DNA of 64,000 nt from Deinococcus radiotolerans (GCF_014647435.1 NZ_BMPE01000001.1:62001-126000), one strand, 5' to 3'. Positions 25,165-37,395 are shown, numbered from the stretch's first letter. The notes: a model not told the origin generated them from the letters alone. Numbers and translations: made by a program.

Positions 25165-25992
25165 ATGCAAAGCGAATCGTGGGTGGTGCCCGGCGCACCA
25201 GTCGAAGGGTACGTGTGGCGGGCCGCCCGTCCGAAGGCCGCCGTGCTGCTCTCGCACGGCTTCGGCGAGTACGCGGGCCGCTACGTCGAGCGCTACCACC
25301 GCCTGATCCCCACCCTGGCAGACGCCGGGTACACCGTGTACGCCTACGACCAGCGCAGCCACGGGCAATCGCCCGGGCGTCCGGCCGTCACCGACCTCAA
25401 CCTCCTGGTCGACGATCACCTGAAGGCGCGTGAAGCCCTGCGGGCGCAGGAGCTGCCGGTGTTCGCGCTGGGGCACTCCATGGGCGGCCTGGTCACCGTG
25501 GCCAGCGCCGCCCGCGATCCACGCGGCCTGAGCGGCGTGATCCTGTCCAGCCCCGCGCTGCTGGTCGGCGAGAAGGAACCCGCGTGGCTCAAGCGCCTGG
25601 CGCCCGTCATCGCGAAGATCGCGCCGGGCCTGAAAACCAGTGACCTGGGCACTGGCGGCCTGTCCCGCCTGCCCGACGAGGTCGCCGCGTACGAGGCGGA
25701 CCCGGTCATGTACCACGGAAACGTGCCCGCCCTGACGGCCGCGACCATGCTGGGCCTCAGCGGCCGCCTGTGGCCCGAGTACGCCCGCTGGACCCTGCCC
25801 ACCCTCACGCTGCACGGCACGGCCGACAAGATCACGGACCCGCGCGGCAGCCAGCGCTTCCACGACACGATCACCTCGCCGGACAAGACGCTCCACACCG
25901 TCGAAGGCGGCTACCACGAACTGCTGAACGACGAACCGCGCGCCGACGTGCGGCAGGTGATCCTGGACTGGCTTCAGACCCGGACCGCCTGA
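25165..25992 (+). CDS. monoacylglycerol lipase-type alpha/beta hydrolase
   Basis: This 275-residue protein of the serine aminopeptidase S33/monoglyceride lipase family (Hydrolase_4) has no signal peptide. Motifs: [15 protein letters not shown] (oxyanion HG), [14 protein letters not shown], nucleophile [13 protein letters not shown] near Ser108, acid in [13 protein letters not shown], and His in [11 protein letters not shown]. The [10 protein letters not shown] and GHSMGG strings are typical of bacterial monoacylglycerol lipases and lysophospholipases. It is transcribed alone from a leaderless promoter. Confidence 0.88.
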   Translation: MQSESWVVPGAPVEGYVWRAARPKAAVLLSHGFGEYAGRYVERYHRLIPTLADAGYTVYAYDQRSHGQSPGRPAVTDLNLLVDDHLKAREALRAQELPVFALGHSMGGLVTVASAARDPRGLSGVILSSPALLVGEKEPAWLKRLAPVIAKIAPGLKTSDLGTGGLSRLPDEVAAYEADPVMYHGNVPALTAATMLGLSGRLWPEYARWTLPTLTLHGTADKITDPRGSQRFHDTITSPDKTLHTVEGGYHELLNDEPRADVRQVILDWLQTRTA

Positions 25993-26267
25993 GAGGTTAG
26001 GGGCTTCGGACCGCTCACCCGGTTCGCGGCCCTGCCTCAGAAGGCAATCGGTTGATACCGCCGTTCCTCTGAGAACGCGAGCGCCGTTCCCGGTGTGGCG
26101 CCGGGTCTGCTCGAACGGGTGTACGGCCTTCTGTCGCGTGCAGCGCAGCCTCTCATCTCAGCGGTCCACTCGACATGACTTCTGGGGGTGAGTGGGGGTG
26201 TCTGCACTGAAAATATGCTGTCTCTGCCGTTGTTTATGTCTTCTGCGCAATTCTGATTTGAAGCTGA

Positions 26268-26281
26268 TGGAACTGTTTCCA
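26268..26281. promoter_or_regulatory. candidate LacI-type operator
   Basis: TGGAACTGTTTCCA differs at two central positions from the LacI-family palindrome TGGAAACGTTTCCA and abuts the -35 box. A weaker relative, GAACCGCTTC (26336-26345), lies downstream of the start site, and GAAACCGTTC (27727-27736) lies before the permease genes. All three share GAA-N4-TTC. Confidence 0.45.
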
Positions 26282-26310
26282 TTGACAGTGTGAAAAAGGC
26301 AGTGTACGCT
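26282..26310 (+). promoter_or_regulatory. sigma-70 promoter of the sugar-binding protein gene
   Basis: TTGACA (26282-26287), 17-base spacer, TACGCT (26305-26310). The -35 is perfect. The start site is predicted near 26317, giving a leader of about 77 bases, unlike most genes here. Confidence 0.85.
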
Positions 26311-26393
26311 GAATTCATCAAGAACGACACACGTGGAACCGCTTCACAGATGAGGCGGGCCGGAACTGTCCGGCACCCACCCAAGGGGGATGC

Positions 26394-27653
26394 ATGAAGA
26401 AAGTCATCGCACTCGTCAGCCTCAGCGCCGCTATCGCCGTCAGCAGCAACGCCAGCGCCGTCACCGTCACCCTCGCCTGCGGCGCCGTGGGCCAGGAACT
26501 CCAGCTGTGCAAGGAAGGCGCCGCCCGCTGGGCCAAAAAGACCGGCAACGACGTCAAGATCTTCGAGAGCCCCAACCTCACCAACGACCGCCTCGGCCTG
26601 TACCAGCAGCAACTGGCCGCCAAGAGCAGCGACATCGACGTGTACCAGCTGGACGTCGTCTGGCCCGGCCTGCTCTCCCAGCACTTCGTGGACCTGAAAG
26701 GCAAGGTGCCCGCCGCTGAAGTCAACGCGCACTTCAAGGGCATCATCGACGCCAACACCGTCAACGGCAAACTGGTGGCCCTGCCCTGGTTCACCGACGC
26801 CGGCCTGCTGTACTACCGCACCGACCTCCTCCAGAAGTACGGCTTCAAGAGCGCCCCCAAAACCTGGACTGAACTGGCCCTGATGGCCAAGAAGATCCAG
26901 GCCGGCGAACAGAAGACCAACAAGTCCTTCGCGGGCTACGTCTGGCAGGGCAAGAACTACGAAGGGCTCACCTGCGACGCCCTGGAATGGGTAGTCAGCT
27001 TCGGCGGTGGCACCATCGTGGACAGCACCGGCAAGATCACCATCAACAACGCCCAGGCCGCCAAGGCCCTGGACAGCGCCGCCAGCTGGATCAAGAGCAT
27101 CAGCCCCGCCGGCGTCACCACCTACGACGAGGAAGCCGCCCGCGGCATCTTCCAGGCCGGCAACGCCGCGTTCATGCGCAACTGGCCCTACGCCTGGGCG
27201 CTCGGCCAGAATGCCGACAGCAAGGTCAAGGGCAAGATCGGCGTGGCCCCTCTGCCCAGCGGCGGCAGCCGCAACGCCGCCACCCTCGGCGGCTGGCAGC
27301 TCGGCGTGAGCCAGTACTCCAAGAACCAGGCCGCAGCGATTGACCTCGTGCGCTACCTCGCCGGGCCCCAGGAGCAGAAGATCCGCGCCATCGAGGGTGC
27401 GTACAACCCCACCATCCAGAGCCTCTACAAGGACAAGGACGTGCTCGCCAAGAACCCCTTCTTCGGCAGCCTGTACAGCGTCTTCACCAGCGCCGTCGCC
27501 CGTCCCTCCGGCCCCACCAAGGGCAAGTACAACCAGGTCTCCCAGGCCTTCAGCAGCGCCGTCAGTGACGTCCTGAACGGCAAGATGAAAGGTCAGGCCG
27601 CTGTCGCCAAGCTGAACGGCGACCTCGCCCGTATCAAGGGCCGCGGCTGGTAA
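26394..27653 (+). CDS. maltose/trehalose-type ABC transporter substrate-binding protein
   Basis: This is a 419-residue exported protein with a signal peptide at 1-22 ending in ASA before VTVTLAC. It belongs to the family 1 sugar-binding proteins: [21 protein letters not shown] at the N-lobe, [40 protein letters not shown] near residue 125, and WPYAWALGQ near 265. It resembles the trehalose/maltose-binding proteins of Thermus-Deinococcus. A Cys just after the cleavage site (VTLACGAV) is not in a clear lipobox. The permeases follow after a hairpin, which probably lets the binding protein be made in excess. Confidence 0.9.
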   Translation: MKKVIALVSLSAAIAVSSNASAVTVTLACGAVGQELQLCKEGAARWAKKTGNDVKIFESPNLTNDRLGLYQQQLAAKSSDIDVYQLDVVWPGLLSQHFVDLKGKVPAAEVNAHFKGIIDANTVNGKLVALPWFTDAGLLYYRTDLLQKYGFKSAPKTWTELALMAKKIQAGEQKTNKSFAGYVWQGKNYEGLTCDALEWVVSFGGGTIVDSTGKITINNAQAAKALDSAASWIKSISPAGVTTYDEEAARGIFQAGNAAFMRNWPYAWALGQNADSKVKGKIGVAPLPSGGSRNAATLGGWQLGVSQYSKNQAAAIDLVRYLAGPQEQKIRAIEGAYNPTIQSLYKDKDVLAKNPFFGSLYSVFTSAVARPSGPTKGKYNQVSQAFSSAVSDVLNGKMKGQAAVAKLNGDLARIKGRGW

Positions 27654-27671
27654 GCCCACGCCCACGCAGGG

Positions 27672-27705
27672 AGGGGGGACGCCCACCAACCGGGGTGTCC
27701 CCCCT
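27672..27705 (+). terminator. hairpin between the binding-protein and permease genes
   Basis: AGGGGGGAC-CCC (27672-27684) pairs with GGG-GTCCCCCCT (about 27691-27705), followed by TTCCCT. It would act as a partial terminator or as an mRNA 3'-end stabiliser. Confidence 0.7.
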
Positions 27706-27726
27706 TTCCCTATCGGCCCACCTTAC

Positions 27727-27770
27727 GAAACCGTTCATGCATCCTGAAGGCCCAGCCCCCGGCCTACACT
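27727..27770 (+). promoter_or_regulatory. possible operator and -10 before the permease genes
   Basis: GAAACCGTTC at 27727-27736 and TACACT at 27765-27770 precede an AGGAGG ribosome site (27784-27789). The -35 is weak. Confidence 0.35.
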
Positions 27771-27798
27771 GAACGCATCCCACAGGAGGTACCCCGGC

Positions 27799-28728
<930 letters not shown>

Positions 28729-28741
28729 GGAGAAGGCGCGA

Positions 28742-29593
28742 ATGAACCTGAAAACGACCAACCCGGCCCTGTACTACCTGCAACGCGCCGCCTTCTACCT
28801 GCTCGTGATCGTCATTGCCTTCTACCTGCTCGCCCCGTTCCTCTGGGCGGTCCTGACCAGCCTGCGCTCGCCCGGCGATCTGTTCCTGCCGCCCGCGCAG
28901 TTCATCACCGCCGAAACCACCTTCCAGAACTACACGCAGGTGTTCAGCAACCCCAACTTCCAGCGCGGCCTGCTGTACTCACTGATCGTCGCGGTCGGCT
29001 CCGTCCTGATCAGCCTGCTGATCGGTTCGTTCGCCGCGTACGCGCTGGGCCGCTTCCGCTTCAAGGGCAAGCAGATCATCATGTACGTCATTCTGGCTGT
29101 CAGCGTCTTCCCGCAGATTGCTGTGCTCTCGGGCCTGTACACCCTGATCAGCAACCTGGGCCTGTACAACAACCCCGTGGGCCTGATCCTCACGTACCTG
29201 ATCTTCACCATCCCGTTCACGGTGTGGGTGCTGACCAGCTTTGTCCGTGACATTCCCGGCGAACTGGAAGAAGCGGCGCTCGTGGACGGCGCCAGCCCCC
29301 TCCAGACGCTATTCCAGGTGCTGTTCCCCGTGATGATGCCCGCCCTGGTCACGACCGGCCTGCTGGCGTTCATCAACGCCTGGAACGAGTACCTGTTCGC
29401 GCTGACCTTCACCAGCACGAACCGCACCGTGCCGGTCGTGATCGCCAACTACTCCGGCGCCACGCAGTTCGACCAGCCCTGGGGTCCCATCATGGCCGCC
29501 AGCATCGTCGTGACCGTGCCGCTGATCATCCTGGTCCTCGTGTTCCAGCGCAACATCGTGTCGGGCCTCACGGCTGGCGCCGTCAAGGGCTGA
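28742..29593 (+). CDS. sugar ABC transporter permease, MalG type
   Basis: This 283-residue inner-membrane protein has six predicted helices (first about residues 15-40). Its EAA loop is [22 protein letters not shown] near residue 178, and the [10 protein letters not shown] signature near residue 220 is typical of MalG/CUT1 permeases. A GAGGAG ribosome site lies about 9 bases before the ATG. It forms a heterodimer channel with the preceding gene. The unit ends at a strong hairpin. Confidence 0.92.
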   Translation: MNLKTTNPALYYLQRAAFYLLVIVIAFYLLAPFLWAVLTSLRSPGDLFLPPAQFITAETTFQNYTQVFSNPNFQRGLLYSLIVAVGSVLISLLIGSFAAYALGRFRFKGKQIIMYVILAVSVFPQIAVLSGLYTLISNLGLYNNPVGLILTYLIFTIPFTVWVLTSFVRDIPGELEEAALVDGASPLQTLFQVLFPVMMPALVTTGLLAFINAWNEYLFALTFTSTNRTVPVVIANYSGATQFDQPWGPIMAASIVVTVPLIILVLVFQRNIVSGLTAGAVKG

Positions 29594-29619
29594 CCGCAGC
29601 CCACGACAACCCCTGAATG

Positions 29620-29647
29620 GGCCGCCCCTGGGCAATCGGGGGCGGCC
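29620..29647. terminator. terminator between the importer and the minus-strand cluster
   Basis: GGCCGCCCC (29620-29628) pairs with GGGGCGGCC (29639-29647). It lies between convergent genes and can serve both directions. Confidence 0.75.
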
Positions 29648-29703
29648 TCTTGATGGCGTAGCGCTGGGCGGTCAGGAGCCCGCTCCACCGTTGCCCGGCG
29701 CTG

Positions 29704-30120
29704 TCAGTTCAGGTGCGTGCCCTCGTCGTGACCGCCCCCGTAGAAACTGATCACGTCCCGCAGCAGCTGCCGGGCCAGGCTCAGAACGGCGTCCTCGGAG
29801 AGTTCGTCCACGCGGAAGCCCTCGCCTGGGCCATACTCCCCGCGGAAGGCGCCGTCCGCGCGGCGCACGCGTACCCGCACCTCGCACAGGCCCAGCCGGA
29901 ACCACGCGGCGTGCCAGCTGCCCAGCGGCGCGGGCCGCAGCGCCTCCTGCGGATCAGATACCGGATCCATGCTGACGTTGTTCAGCGGCAGCCCCGGCCC
30001 GTTCGCGGCCCGCAGCGCGTGGTACAGCAGGTTCAGGAAGCCCTCGCAGGCCCGCTGGTCCGCCTGACGGGCCTCCGCGCCGCGCCGGATCACCGCCTGC
30101 AACTCGTCGAAGGAACTCAC
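29704..30120 (-). CDS. conserved hypothetical protein
   Basis: This 138-residue cytoplasmic protein is not recognised. It has a helical N-terminal half (SSFDELQAVIRRGAEARQADQRACEGFLNLLYHALRAANG). The second part may be an alpha/beta fold, with SWHAAWFRLGLCEVRVRVRR and an acidic helical end (VDELSEDAVLSLARQLLRDVISFYGGG). The start is GTG at 30120, set by TACAGT 7 bases upstream; the longer frame runs into the neighbouring gene. It has its own promoter, so it is not strictly part of the truD cluster. Confidence 0.65.
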   Translation of the reverse strand: MSSFDELQAVIRRGAEARQADQRACEGFLNLLYHALRAANGPGLPLNNVSMDPVSDPQEALRPAPLGSWHAAWFRLGLCEVRVRVRRADGAFRGEYGPGEGFRVDELSEDAVLSLARQLLRDVISFYGGGHDEGTHLN

Positions 30121-30127
30121 GCTCCCG

Positions 30128-30133
30128 ACTGTA
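30128..30133 (-). promoter_or_regulatory. -10 hexamer TACAGT
   Basis: It ends 7 bases before the GTG at 30120. Confidence 0.5.
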
Positions 30134-30146
30134 TCCCGGCGGGGCG

Positions 30147-31906
<1,760 letters not shown>

Positions 31907-31910
<4 letters not shown>

Positions 31911-32368
31911 AATCCGGCAGTATAGCCGCAACCGGCTGCGGCCGTCGAACCCGGCGCCCGCCGCAGCCACAGCCGCTCTACCCGCGCGCCCCCGCCCAGC
32001 CACACCAGCGCCGCACGCCGGCCCACGCCCCACACGACCGCCGCCTGGCCAAACTGGGCGCCCAGGGTGACCGCCGCGCGCAGTGGCATGCCCCGCACAA
32101 TCAGCGTGTCTTCCCGCCACGCGCCCTCGCCGTTCCAGCCGGGCAGGGGAGACCAGAGGTGAACCTCGCGGGTCAGCGCCGCCTGCCGCGCGGCATTCAC
32201 GGCCAGTTCAGCCTGCCGTCCACCTGGATTCCACGCGGTCAGGATGGCCCAGCGTTCACCCGGCGCCGCCCAGTCCGGCCGCAGGTCCGGCCCGGAGCCG
32301 GTCAGCTGTACGCGTTCATTCGCCCGGCCGTACGAGGTGGTCAGGAAAGCACTCCGCAGTCCCGGCAC
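31907..32368 (-). CDS. DUF3293 domain protein
   Basis: This 153-residue protein carries the DUF3293 pattern: an early [12 protein letters not shown], then [41 protein letters not shown] and [13 protein letters not shown]. The function of the family is unknown. The start is GTG at 32368, nine bases after the previous stop, with AAGGGG as a weak ribosome site. Its stop overlaps the next gene's start (GTGA). Members of this family often act in the cytoplasm as small stand-alone proteins. Confidence 0.8.
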
Positions 32369-32377
32369 CAGGCCCCT

Positions 32378-32746
32378 TCAGCGCGTGACGACGGCCTGCA
32401 CGTTCAGGATCTGCGCGTTCTTCAGCCGGAACACCAGGCCCACCCGCTGACCCACCTTGAACGTACCGCCCAGCACCATCCGCGTGCGGGCGTCAGGGCC
32501 GAATGACAGCGTGCCCGGCACGGGCAGGTCCTGCACCACCTTGCAGCGCGGCTCGCAGCGCAGCAGCCGGGCGCGGCCCACGCTGCTCCACACGCCCAGC
32601 AGCTGGTCATTCCGCGCGAGCTTCAGCGTGCCGATCAGCATCACGCCCTCATGCATCAACTTCAGAGTCAGCGGGGGCGGCGTGCTGGCCTGCGCCAGAG
32701 GTGCGGCCGCCAGCAGCGCCGAGCACAGCAAGTTCCGGAGTTTCAA
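32378..32746 (-). CDS. exported hypothetical protein with a TTG start
   Basis: This 122-residue protein has a signal peptide ([15 protein letters not shown] then STPPP). The mature part is a small beta-rich domain with two Cys residues (RCEPRC) that may form a disulfide. The start codon is TTG; its TTGA overlaps the truD stop, and AGGAGG lies 6 bases upstream, so coupling to truD is clear. No family is recognised. Confidence 0.75.
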   Translation of the reverse strand: MKLRNLLCSALLAAAPLAQASTPPPLTLKLMHEGVMLIGTLKLARNDQLLGVWSSVGRARLLRCEPRCKVVQDLPVPGTLSFGPDARTRMVLGGTFKVGQRVGLVFRLKNAQILNVQAVVTR

Positions 32747-33828
32747 GCAGTTCCTCCTTCCTGGTCTAGCGGGTCGTCCCCGTCGCCGCCCAGGTCGGGG
32801 CTGGCGGCGTCCACGCTGGTCTTCATGACCTCCCGCAGGACGCTGGTGGCGAAACTGCCCTTGGGCAGCGTGAACGACAGCGTGAAGCCGTCCTCCTCGG
32901 GCGTCACGGCCGCGTCCTGCGGGTACACGCGCGTGAGGCGGCGGTCGCCCTTGCGGCTGCCGAACACCTCGGGCGTCAGGCCCAGCTCGGCCAGCACCTC
33001 CCGCTCCAGATCACCGGCGTCCAGGGTCAGCGGTTTGACCTTCCGGCCGAACAGGGTGCCCGTGGCGCTCACTTCGCCCCGCAGCGCCCGCGGCGTCTCC
33101 GCGTCGGCGTCCTGCACGCTGAACACCCCGCCCGTATCGTGCTTCTTGGCCATGTCCCCCGCCAGCAGCCGGTCAAACACGCCCCGCTCCAGGCGGCGGC
33201 TCACGAACCCGTTGAACACGACGCTCTGAAGTGCACTTGTCAGGAAGCGGCGCACGCGGGGGTCACGCACGCGGGACTCGCCGCGCACGACGCGCAGGCC
33301 CTCCTCGGCGTTCAGGCCGCCCAGACCGAACCGCTGCGGCCCGAAGTAATTGGGCACGCCGCGCGCCGCGAGCTCTGCGAGCGTCCCGGCCGCCGCGTCC
33401 GCCTGCCCGGCCGCGCCCCGCACCCGCACCTGAAAGCGGTTGCCGCCCAGGTGCCCCATGGCCAGCTTGTTGCCGTGCCGCGCGGTGTCCAGCACGCGCA
33501 CGCCGTCCATCTGGAAGGCTGGGAGGCGCTCCTCGAACTTGCCGGGCAGGCTGATCCACTGGGTGGTCACGGCATGCCGGTCCTTCAGGCCGGCCACGCC
33601 GATGTCCCGGTCCCGCACGCCCAGCTGAGCGGCCAGTTCCCGCAGCATGTGCGCGGTGGTATGCCCCGTCTTTTCCAGCTGCACGAACAGGAAGTCCCCC
33701 TCGCCACTTGGGGCGTAGGCGGGTTGTTCCTCCACGCGGAAATCCATGGGCGAGGCCCGCAGGACGCCGCCGGTGCCCGGCCCGTCCGTGAGCGCCCGAA
33801 GCGCCGACCAGTCAAACACCAGACTCAC
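32743..33828 (-). CDS. truD: tRNA pseudouridine(13) synthase TruD
   Basis: This is a 361-residue protein of the TruD family, which isomerises U13 in tRNA-Glu. The catalytic Asp83 lies in the hallmark [12 protein letters not shown]. Other signatures are [26 protein letters not shown] near residue 30 and [14 protein letters not shown] near 180. The insert typical of TruD follows. The start GTG at 33828 gives the usual N-terminus; the longer frame adds 48 residues of non-family sequence. It heads a minus-strand cluster linked by stop/start overlaps. Confidence 0.93.
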   Translation of the reverse strand: MSLVFDWSALRALTDGPGTGGVLRASPMDFRVEEQPAYAPSGEGDFLFVQLEKTGHTTAHMLRELAAQLGVRDRDIGVAGLKDRHAVTTQWISLPGKFEERLPAFQMDGVRVLDTARHGNKLAMGHLGGNRFQVRVRGAAGQADAAAGTLAELAARGVPNYFGPQRFGLGGLNAEEGLRVVRGESRVRDPRVRRFLTSALQSVVFNGFVSRRLERGVFDRLLAGDMAKKHDTGGVFSVQDADAETPRALRGEVSATGTLFGRKVKPLTLDAGDLEREVLAELGLTPEVFGSRKGDRRLTRVYPQDAAVTPEEDGFTLSFTLPKGSFATSVLREVMKTSVDAASPDLGGDGDDPLDQEGGTA

Positions 33829-33837
33829 GATCCGCCC

Positions 33838-33843
33838 ACCATA
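33838..33843 (-). promoter_or_regulatory. -10 hexamer TATGGT for truD
   Basis: It ends 9 bases before the GTG at 33828, which gives a leader of at most a few bases. Confidence 0.4.
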
Positions 33844-34072
33844 TCCCGCTCCACCAGAATTGGTGTGAAAATTCCGGCACTCTGATGAGGGAAGAATCTG
33901 GGCCGGCAGGCGGGCCAACTGGGTGCGTGTGAGCGCAGGAATCTGCGCGTTTGACTGGGGGCAGGTCTTCAATACATGAAAAGAATGAAGTTCTCTTTAT
34001 GTGCGTAGGGAAGGGTCAGCGAGCCAGCTGCTGAGAAACAGCGTTCCAGCCTCACAGGCCGCCCCTTCGCCC

Positions 34073-35356
34073 CTAGCCGAGGTGCAGGCGGGCCCACAGG
34101 GCGAGCAGGCCCGCCAGCAGCACCGGCGGGGTTAGGCGCAGCCCGGCGCGCAGGTACTCGCCCCAGCCGACCTCCAGCCCACGCCCGCGCAGCACGTGCA
34201 GCCACAACAGGGTCGCCAGACTCCCGATCGGCGTGAGCTTCGGCCCGATATCTGCGCCCACCACCGCCCCGAACACCAGCGCCTCCCGCGCCGCGCCACT
34301 CACGCCGCTCCCCTGAATCCCCAGGATGGCCGTCAGCAGCGCCGGCAGGTTGTTCAGCCCCGCACTGAGCCCCGCCACGCTGAGGCCCGACGCGAACACC
34401 GCCGCGCCCGTCCCGTGTGCCGCCCAGCCCGCCAGCCACGCCCCGTAAGCGCCGGTCAAGCCCGCCCCGCGCAGGCCGTACACCACGGTGTACATCGCCA
34501 GACTGAAGGCCACCACGTTCCACGGCGCGGCGCGCAGCACCGCCCGCGTGCCCACGTGCGCGCTGCGCGCCGCGACCGCCCACACCAGCAGCGCGCACGC
34601 CCCCACCACCGCGCTGAGCGGCACGCCCGCCCCCTCGGCCAGGAACGCCCCGGCCAGCAGCAGCGGCGTGACCAGCCACCCCGCGCGGAACACACCCCAC
34701 GACCGCACCGCGCCCTGCGGCGACGGCAGGGCGCCCACGTCATACCGGCGGGGCAGCGTCCGGCCGTAGAACAGCAGCAGGGTGCCCAGGCAGGCGGCCA
34801 CCACCACTAAGTTCACGGGCAGCATCACGCCCGCGTACCCGCCGAAACCCAAGCCGAAGGCGTCCGCCGCGATGATGTTCGTCAGGTTGCTGATCGTCAG
34901 CGGCAGACTCGCGGCGTCCACCACGAAGCCCACCGCCAGCGCCAGCGTCAGTGTCGCCGCGCGGCTCACGCCCAGTGCCAGCGCCAGCTCCAGCACGATC
35001 GGCGTGAGAATCAGGACCCCACCGTCATTCGCGAACAGCGCCGCCACCACCGCGCACAACCCCACCAGCAGCGCCAGCAGCCGGCGGCCACTGCCGCCCC
35101 CCCAGCGGGCCACGTGCAGCGCCGCCCAGCGGAAGAGCCCCGCCGCGTCCAGCAGCAGACTCAGCACGATCAGGCCCACCAGGGTCAACGTGGCATTCCA
35201 CGTGGCGCCCCACAGGGTCGGCAGGTCCGACAGGTGCACCACACCCGCCACGAGGGCCACCACCGCCCCCAGCGTCGCGGCGCGCGCCGCCCCCAGCCCA
35301 CGCGGCTGCCAGACCACCAGCGCCACAGTTCCCAGCACGATCAGCACAGCCAGCAT
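34073..35356 (-). CDS. arsB: ArsB-type arsenite/anion transporter
   Basis: This 427-residue polytopic membrane protein with about 11-12 helices is of the ArsB/NhaD ion-transporter superfamily. Characteristic segments are ALFANDGGVLILTPIVLELALALG, SLPLTISNLTNIIAADAFG, NNLPALLTAILGIQ and GADIGPKLTPIGSLATLLWLHVL; the last resembles the ArsB loop with GPKLTPIGSLATL. It would export arsenite or antimonite, but no arsR or arsC gene is adjacent. The ATG at 35356 is chosen over the GTG at 35365 because TAGAGT ends 7 bases upstream of it. Confidence 0.85.
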   Translation of the reverse strand: MLAVLIVLGTVALVVWQPRGLGAARAATLGAVVALVAGVVHLSDLPTLWGATWNATLTLVGLIVLSLLLDAAGLFRWAALHVARWGGGSGRRLLALLVGLCAVVAALFANDGGVLILTPIVLELALALGVSRAATLTLALAVGFVVDAASLPLTISNLTNIIAADAFGLGFGGYAGVMLPVNLVVVAACLGTLLLFYGRTLPRRYDVGALPSPQGAVRSWGVFRAGWLVTPLLLAGAFLAEGAGVPLSAVVGACALLVWAVAARSAHVGTRAVLRAAPWNVVAFSLAMYTVVYGLRGAGLTGAYGAWLAGWAAHGTGAAVFASGLSVAGLSAGLNNLPALLTAILGIQGSGVSGAAREALVFGAVVGADIGPKLTPIGSLATLLWLHVLRGRGLEVGWGEYLRAGLRLTPPVLLAGLLALWARLHLG

Positions 35357-35363
35357 GACCGGC

Positions 35364-35369
35364 ACTCTA
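35364..35369 (-). promoter_or_regulatory. -10 hexamer TAGAGT
   Basis: It ends 7 bases before the ATG at 35356 and contains the rejected upstream GTG. Confidence 0.55.
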
Positions 35370-35420
35370 GCGGCCCACGCGGCCGGTCAAGGTCGCGCGC
35401 GCTTCATCCACCCGGGAGAC

Positions 35421-36677
35421 TCAGGCGCCCAGCGTCACCCAGCCCAGCGTCAGCAGGGCCAGCGGCGCGAGACCCGCCACTCCGAACCCGCCGCACAGGG
35501 CCGCCACCACCCCCGGCGCGAGGGCCGCCGCAACCGGCAGCTGACCCGCTACCGCCGTGCCTGCCGCCCCCTCACCCAGCGTGGCCCGCACGCCCAGCGC
35601 CGCCCACGGTGTGACGGCCGCCGTCAGGAGCAGGGCCGCGCCGCCCCCCGCCAGCAGAGCCCCCAGCAGCGCCGCGCCCCCCAACGCCAGGGCCGCCGGC
35701 AGGTGCCCCGCCACGCGCGCCCCCCAGCCCAGCGCAGGCGCATGAGGCTGGGCCGCCGGTGCCCGGAGGCCCAGAGCCGGGACCAGCAGCAGCGCTGCGA
35801 GCACCGGCTGCCCCAGCGCCACGCCCACCCCCGCCAGACCGGCCCCCAGCAGGCCCCACCCGAGCCGCGCGGGCCTGCGCGTGAGGTGCAGCGCGCCCCG
35901 CCACCACAGCGCGTGGACTGGCGACGCGAGGCGCAGTGTCAGCGGCCAGCGGCGCGGCGGCTGACGCCCATCCGCGTCCACGTCCGGGACGGGCAGGCCC
36001 CAGCGGCGCGCACCGGCCCGCACGGCCTCCACCTCCAGTTGCGCAGACAGGCGCGGTGGGAGGTCACGCGCCAGCGTTCGCGCCCAGATCAGCGCGGCGC
36101 CCAGCGTGGCCAGCGCAGCAGCGGGCAGCAGCAGCGCGGGGTGCAGCAGCCCTAGCAGCGGCAGGGCCGTTAACGCCGTGACCGTCACCCCACGGGACTC
36201 CTCCAGACGCCGGGCGTGCCGAGCCGCGTGCAGCGCGCCCCGCCCGGCGCCCAGCCACGGCAGGCTGAGCGCCACCGGCCACAGCGCCCCACCACACACG
36301 ACCAGCACGCCGCCCAGGACCAGTCCGGCCAGCCCGCCCGGCAGGACCGCGCGGGCCAGGGCTGGCGCCAGAGCCCACGCCGGGCGGACCGGCGCGCGCA
36401 GCGCCGACCACTCCACGCCGCGCGGATGCAGGCCGGGGCGCGGTCCGGGCAGGCCGCTCAGCAGCCACGCGCAGGCCGCAGCGACCAGCAGCGGCCCCGG
36501 CGCCGGAGCGGCCGGCAACTGCGGCCACACACTGACCAGCGCCACGCCCGCACAGACGAGCAGGAAAGCCGCCATCAGCGGCACGCCGCCGCGCCGCCAC
36601 GCGCCCCACTGCCACGCCAGGTCGCGCCGCGTGGCGCGCCACCACCAGCCCAGCCACGCGCGGTCGGCCGGGCTCAC
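35421..36677 (-). CDS. membrane component of an ABC exporter
   Basis: This is a 418-residue Ala/Leu/Gly-rich membrane protein. Helical segments run through residues 32-80, 95-130, 165-195 and several more toward the C-terminus. No named family is obvious. Its start overlaps the stop of the ATPase gene by 4 bases, so it is almost certainly the permease half of the same ABC-2-like exporter. Arg-rich cytoplasmic patches near the N-terminus (WWWRATRRDLAWQW) fit a positive-inside orientation. The substrate is unknown. Confidence 0.7.
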   Translation of the reverse strand: MSPADRAWLGWWWRATRRDLAWQWGAWRRGGVPLMAAFLLVCAGVALVSVWPQLPAAPAPGPLLVAAACAWLLSGLPGPRPGLHPRGVEWSALRAPVRPAWALAPALARAVLPGGLAGLVLGGVLVVCGGALWPVALSLPWLGAGRGALHAARHARRLEESRGVTVTALTALPLLGLLHPALLLPAAALATLGAALIWARTLARDLPPRLSAQLEVEAVRAGARRWGLPVPDVDADGRQPPRRWPLTLRLASPVHALWWRGALHLTRRPARLGWGLLGAGLAGVGVALGQPVLAALLLVPALGLRAPAAQPHAPALGWGARVAGHLPAALALGGAALLGALLAGGGAALLLTAAVTPWAALGVRATLGEGAAGTAVAGQLPVAAALAPGVVAALCGGFGVAGLAPLALLTLGWVTLGA

Positions 36678-37297
36678 GCGGGCTCCAGCTTCAGCGTCTG
36701 CACCGGCAGGCCCGCCAGTTCCTCCCCGTGCGTGGTGACGACCAGCGCGCCCCCCGCCTGGGCCCGCGCGCGAATGGCGGTCCGCAGCGCCGCGCGCGAA
36801 GCCGCGTCCAGCGTGCCGAACGGTTCATCCAGCAGCGTCAGGGCGCAGCCCAGCCCCAGCGCGCCACTCAGCGCGACCTTCTGCCGCGTGCCGCGCGACA
36901 GCTTGGTGGGCCAGGCGTCCAGCCACCCGGTCAGGCCCAGCGCGTCCGCCAGGGCCAGCAGCGGCGTGACCGGGCGCGACCACAGCGCCGCCAGGAACGT
37001 CAGGCCCTCCGCGACCGTCAGGTCGTCCGGCAGGGCCGCGTCGGTCGGCACCCACGCCGTGCCCTTCCGCGCGCCCCGCGAGCCCGGCGCGCAGCCCAGC
37101 ACCCGCACCTCACAGCCCAGGTCGGGGCGTTCCCCGGCCAGGACGCGCAGCAGGGTCGTCTTGCCCGCTCCGTTCGGCCCGCACAGGTGCAGCACCTCGC
37201 CCGGCTGAAGCTGCACCCCAGGCACGCGCGCCAGTGGGCGGCCCGCGACCTCCAGCGTGAAGGGCGGAACACTCAGGACCGGCGCGGCAGGGGGCAT
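36674..37297 (-). CDS. ABC transporter ATPase
   Basis: This 207-residue single nucleotide-binding domain has Walker A CGPNGAGKTTLL near residue 39 and Walker B ALTLLDEPFGTLDAASR near 160, with a His switch in VVTTHGEEL. The signature LSRGTRQKVALSGAL replaces the LSGGQ type, as seen in ATPases of small ABC-2 exporters. It is coupled to the membrane gene downstream. The start ATG at 37297 has only a weak TACCGG hexamer in front. Confidence 0.88.
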   Translation of the reverse strand: MPPAAPVLSVPPFTLEVAGRPLARVPGVQLQPGEVLHLCGPNGAGKTTLLRVLAGERPDLGCEVRVLGCAPGSRGARKGTAWVPTDAALPDDLTVAEGLTFLAALWSRPVTPLLALADALGLTGWLDAWPTKLSRGTRQKVALSGALGLGCALTLLDEPFGTLDAASRAALRTAIRARAQAGGALVVTTHGEELAGLPVQTLKLEPA

Positions 37298-37380
37298 CGC
37301 ATTCCGGTACGCTCGCGCGCCCCGCCGCGTTCCACGGGACGCCCGGACCCCAACCCTGTACCGGGTTCAAAAGGCTGCCG

Positions 37381-37386
37381 TATGCT
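37381..37386 (+). promoter_or_regulatory. -10 hexamer TATGCT
   Basis: It ends 9 bases before the ATG at 37396. Confidence 0.5.
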
Positions 37387-37395
37387 GCTCGCACC

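Larger units (their letters stand above)
25993..26393. other. 401-base intergenic region upstream of the sugar importer
   Basis: The first 200 or so bases show nothing recognisable. The last 130 hold the malE-type promoter, two LacI-type operator candidates and a 77-base leader. The region is clearly richer in A+T than its surroundings. Confidence 0.6.

Noticed and set aside
26228..26250. TTTATGTC followed by TTCTGCGCAA, resembling half of the Deinococcus radiation/desiccation response motif
   Set aside because: Only the left half matches; the right half needed for the palindrome is absent, and the downstream gene is a sugar-binding protein.
33951..34008. TTGACT and a short plus-strand frame beginning ATGAAAAGAATG in an A/T-rich patch upstream of truD
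   Set aside because: The -10 would read TACATG with poor spacing, the frame has only ten codons, and nothing follows it on that strand.
36674..37297. LSRGT in place of LSGGQ in the ABC ATPase as a sign of inactivity
   Set aside because: Related small ABC-2 exporter ATPases often carry such variants, and Walker A, Walker B and the His switch are intact.
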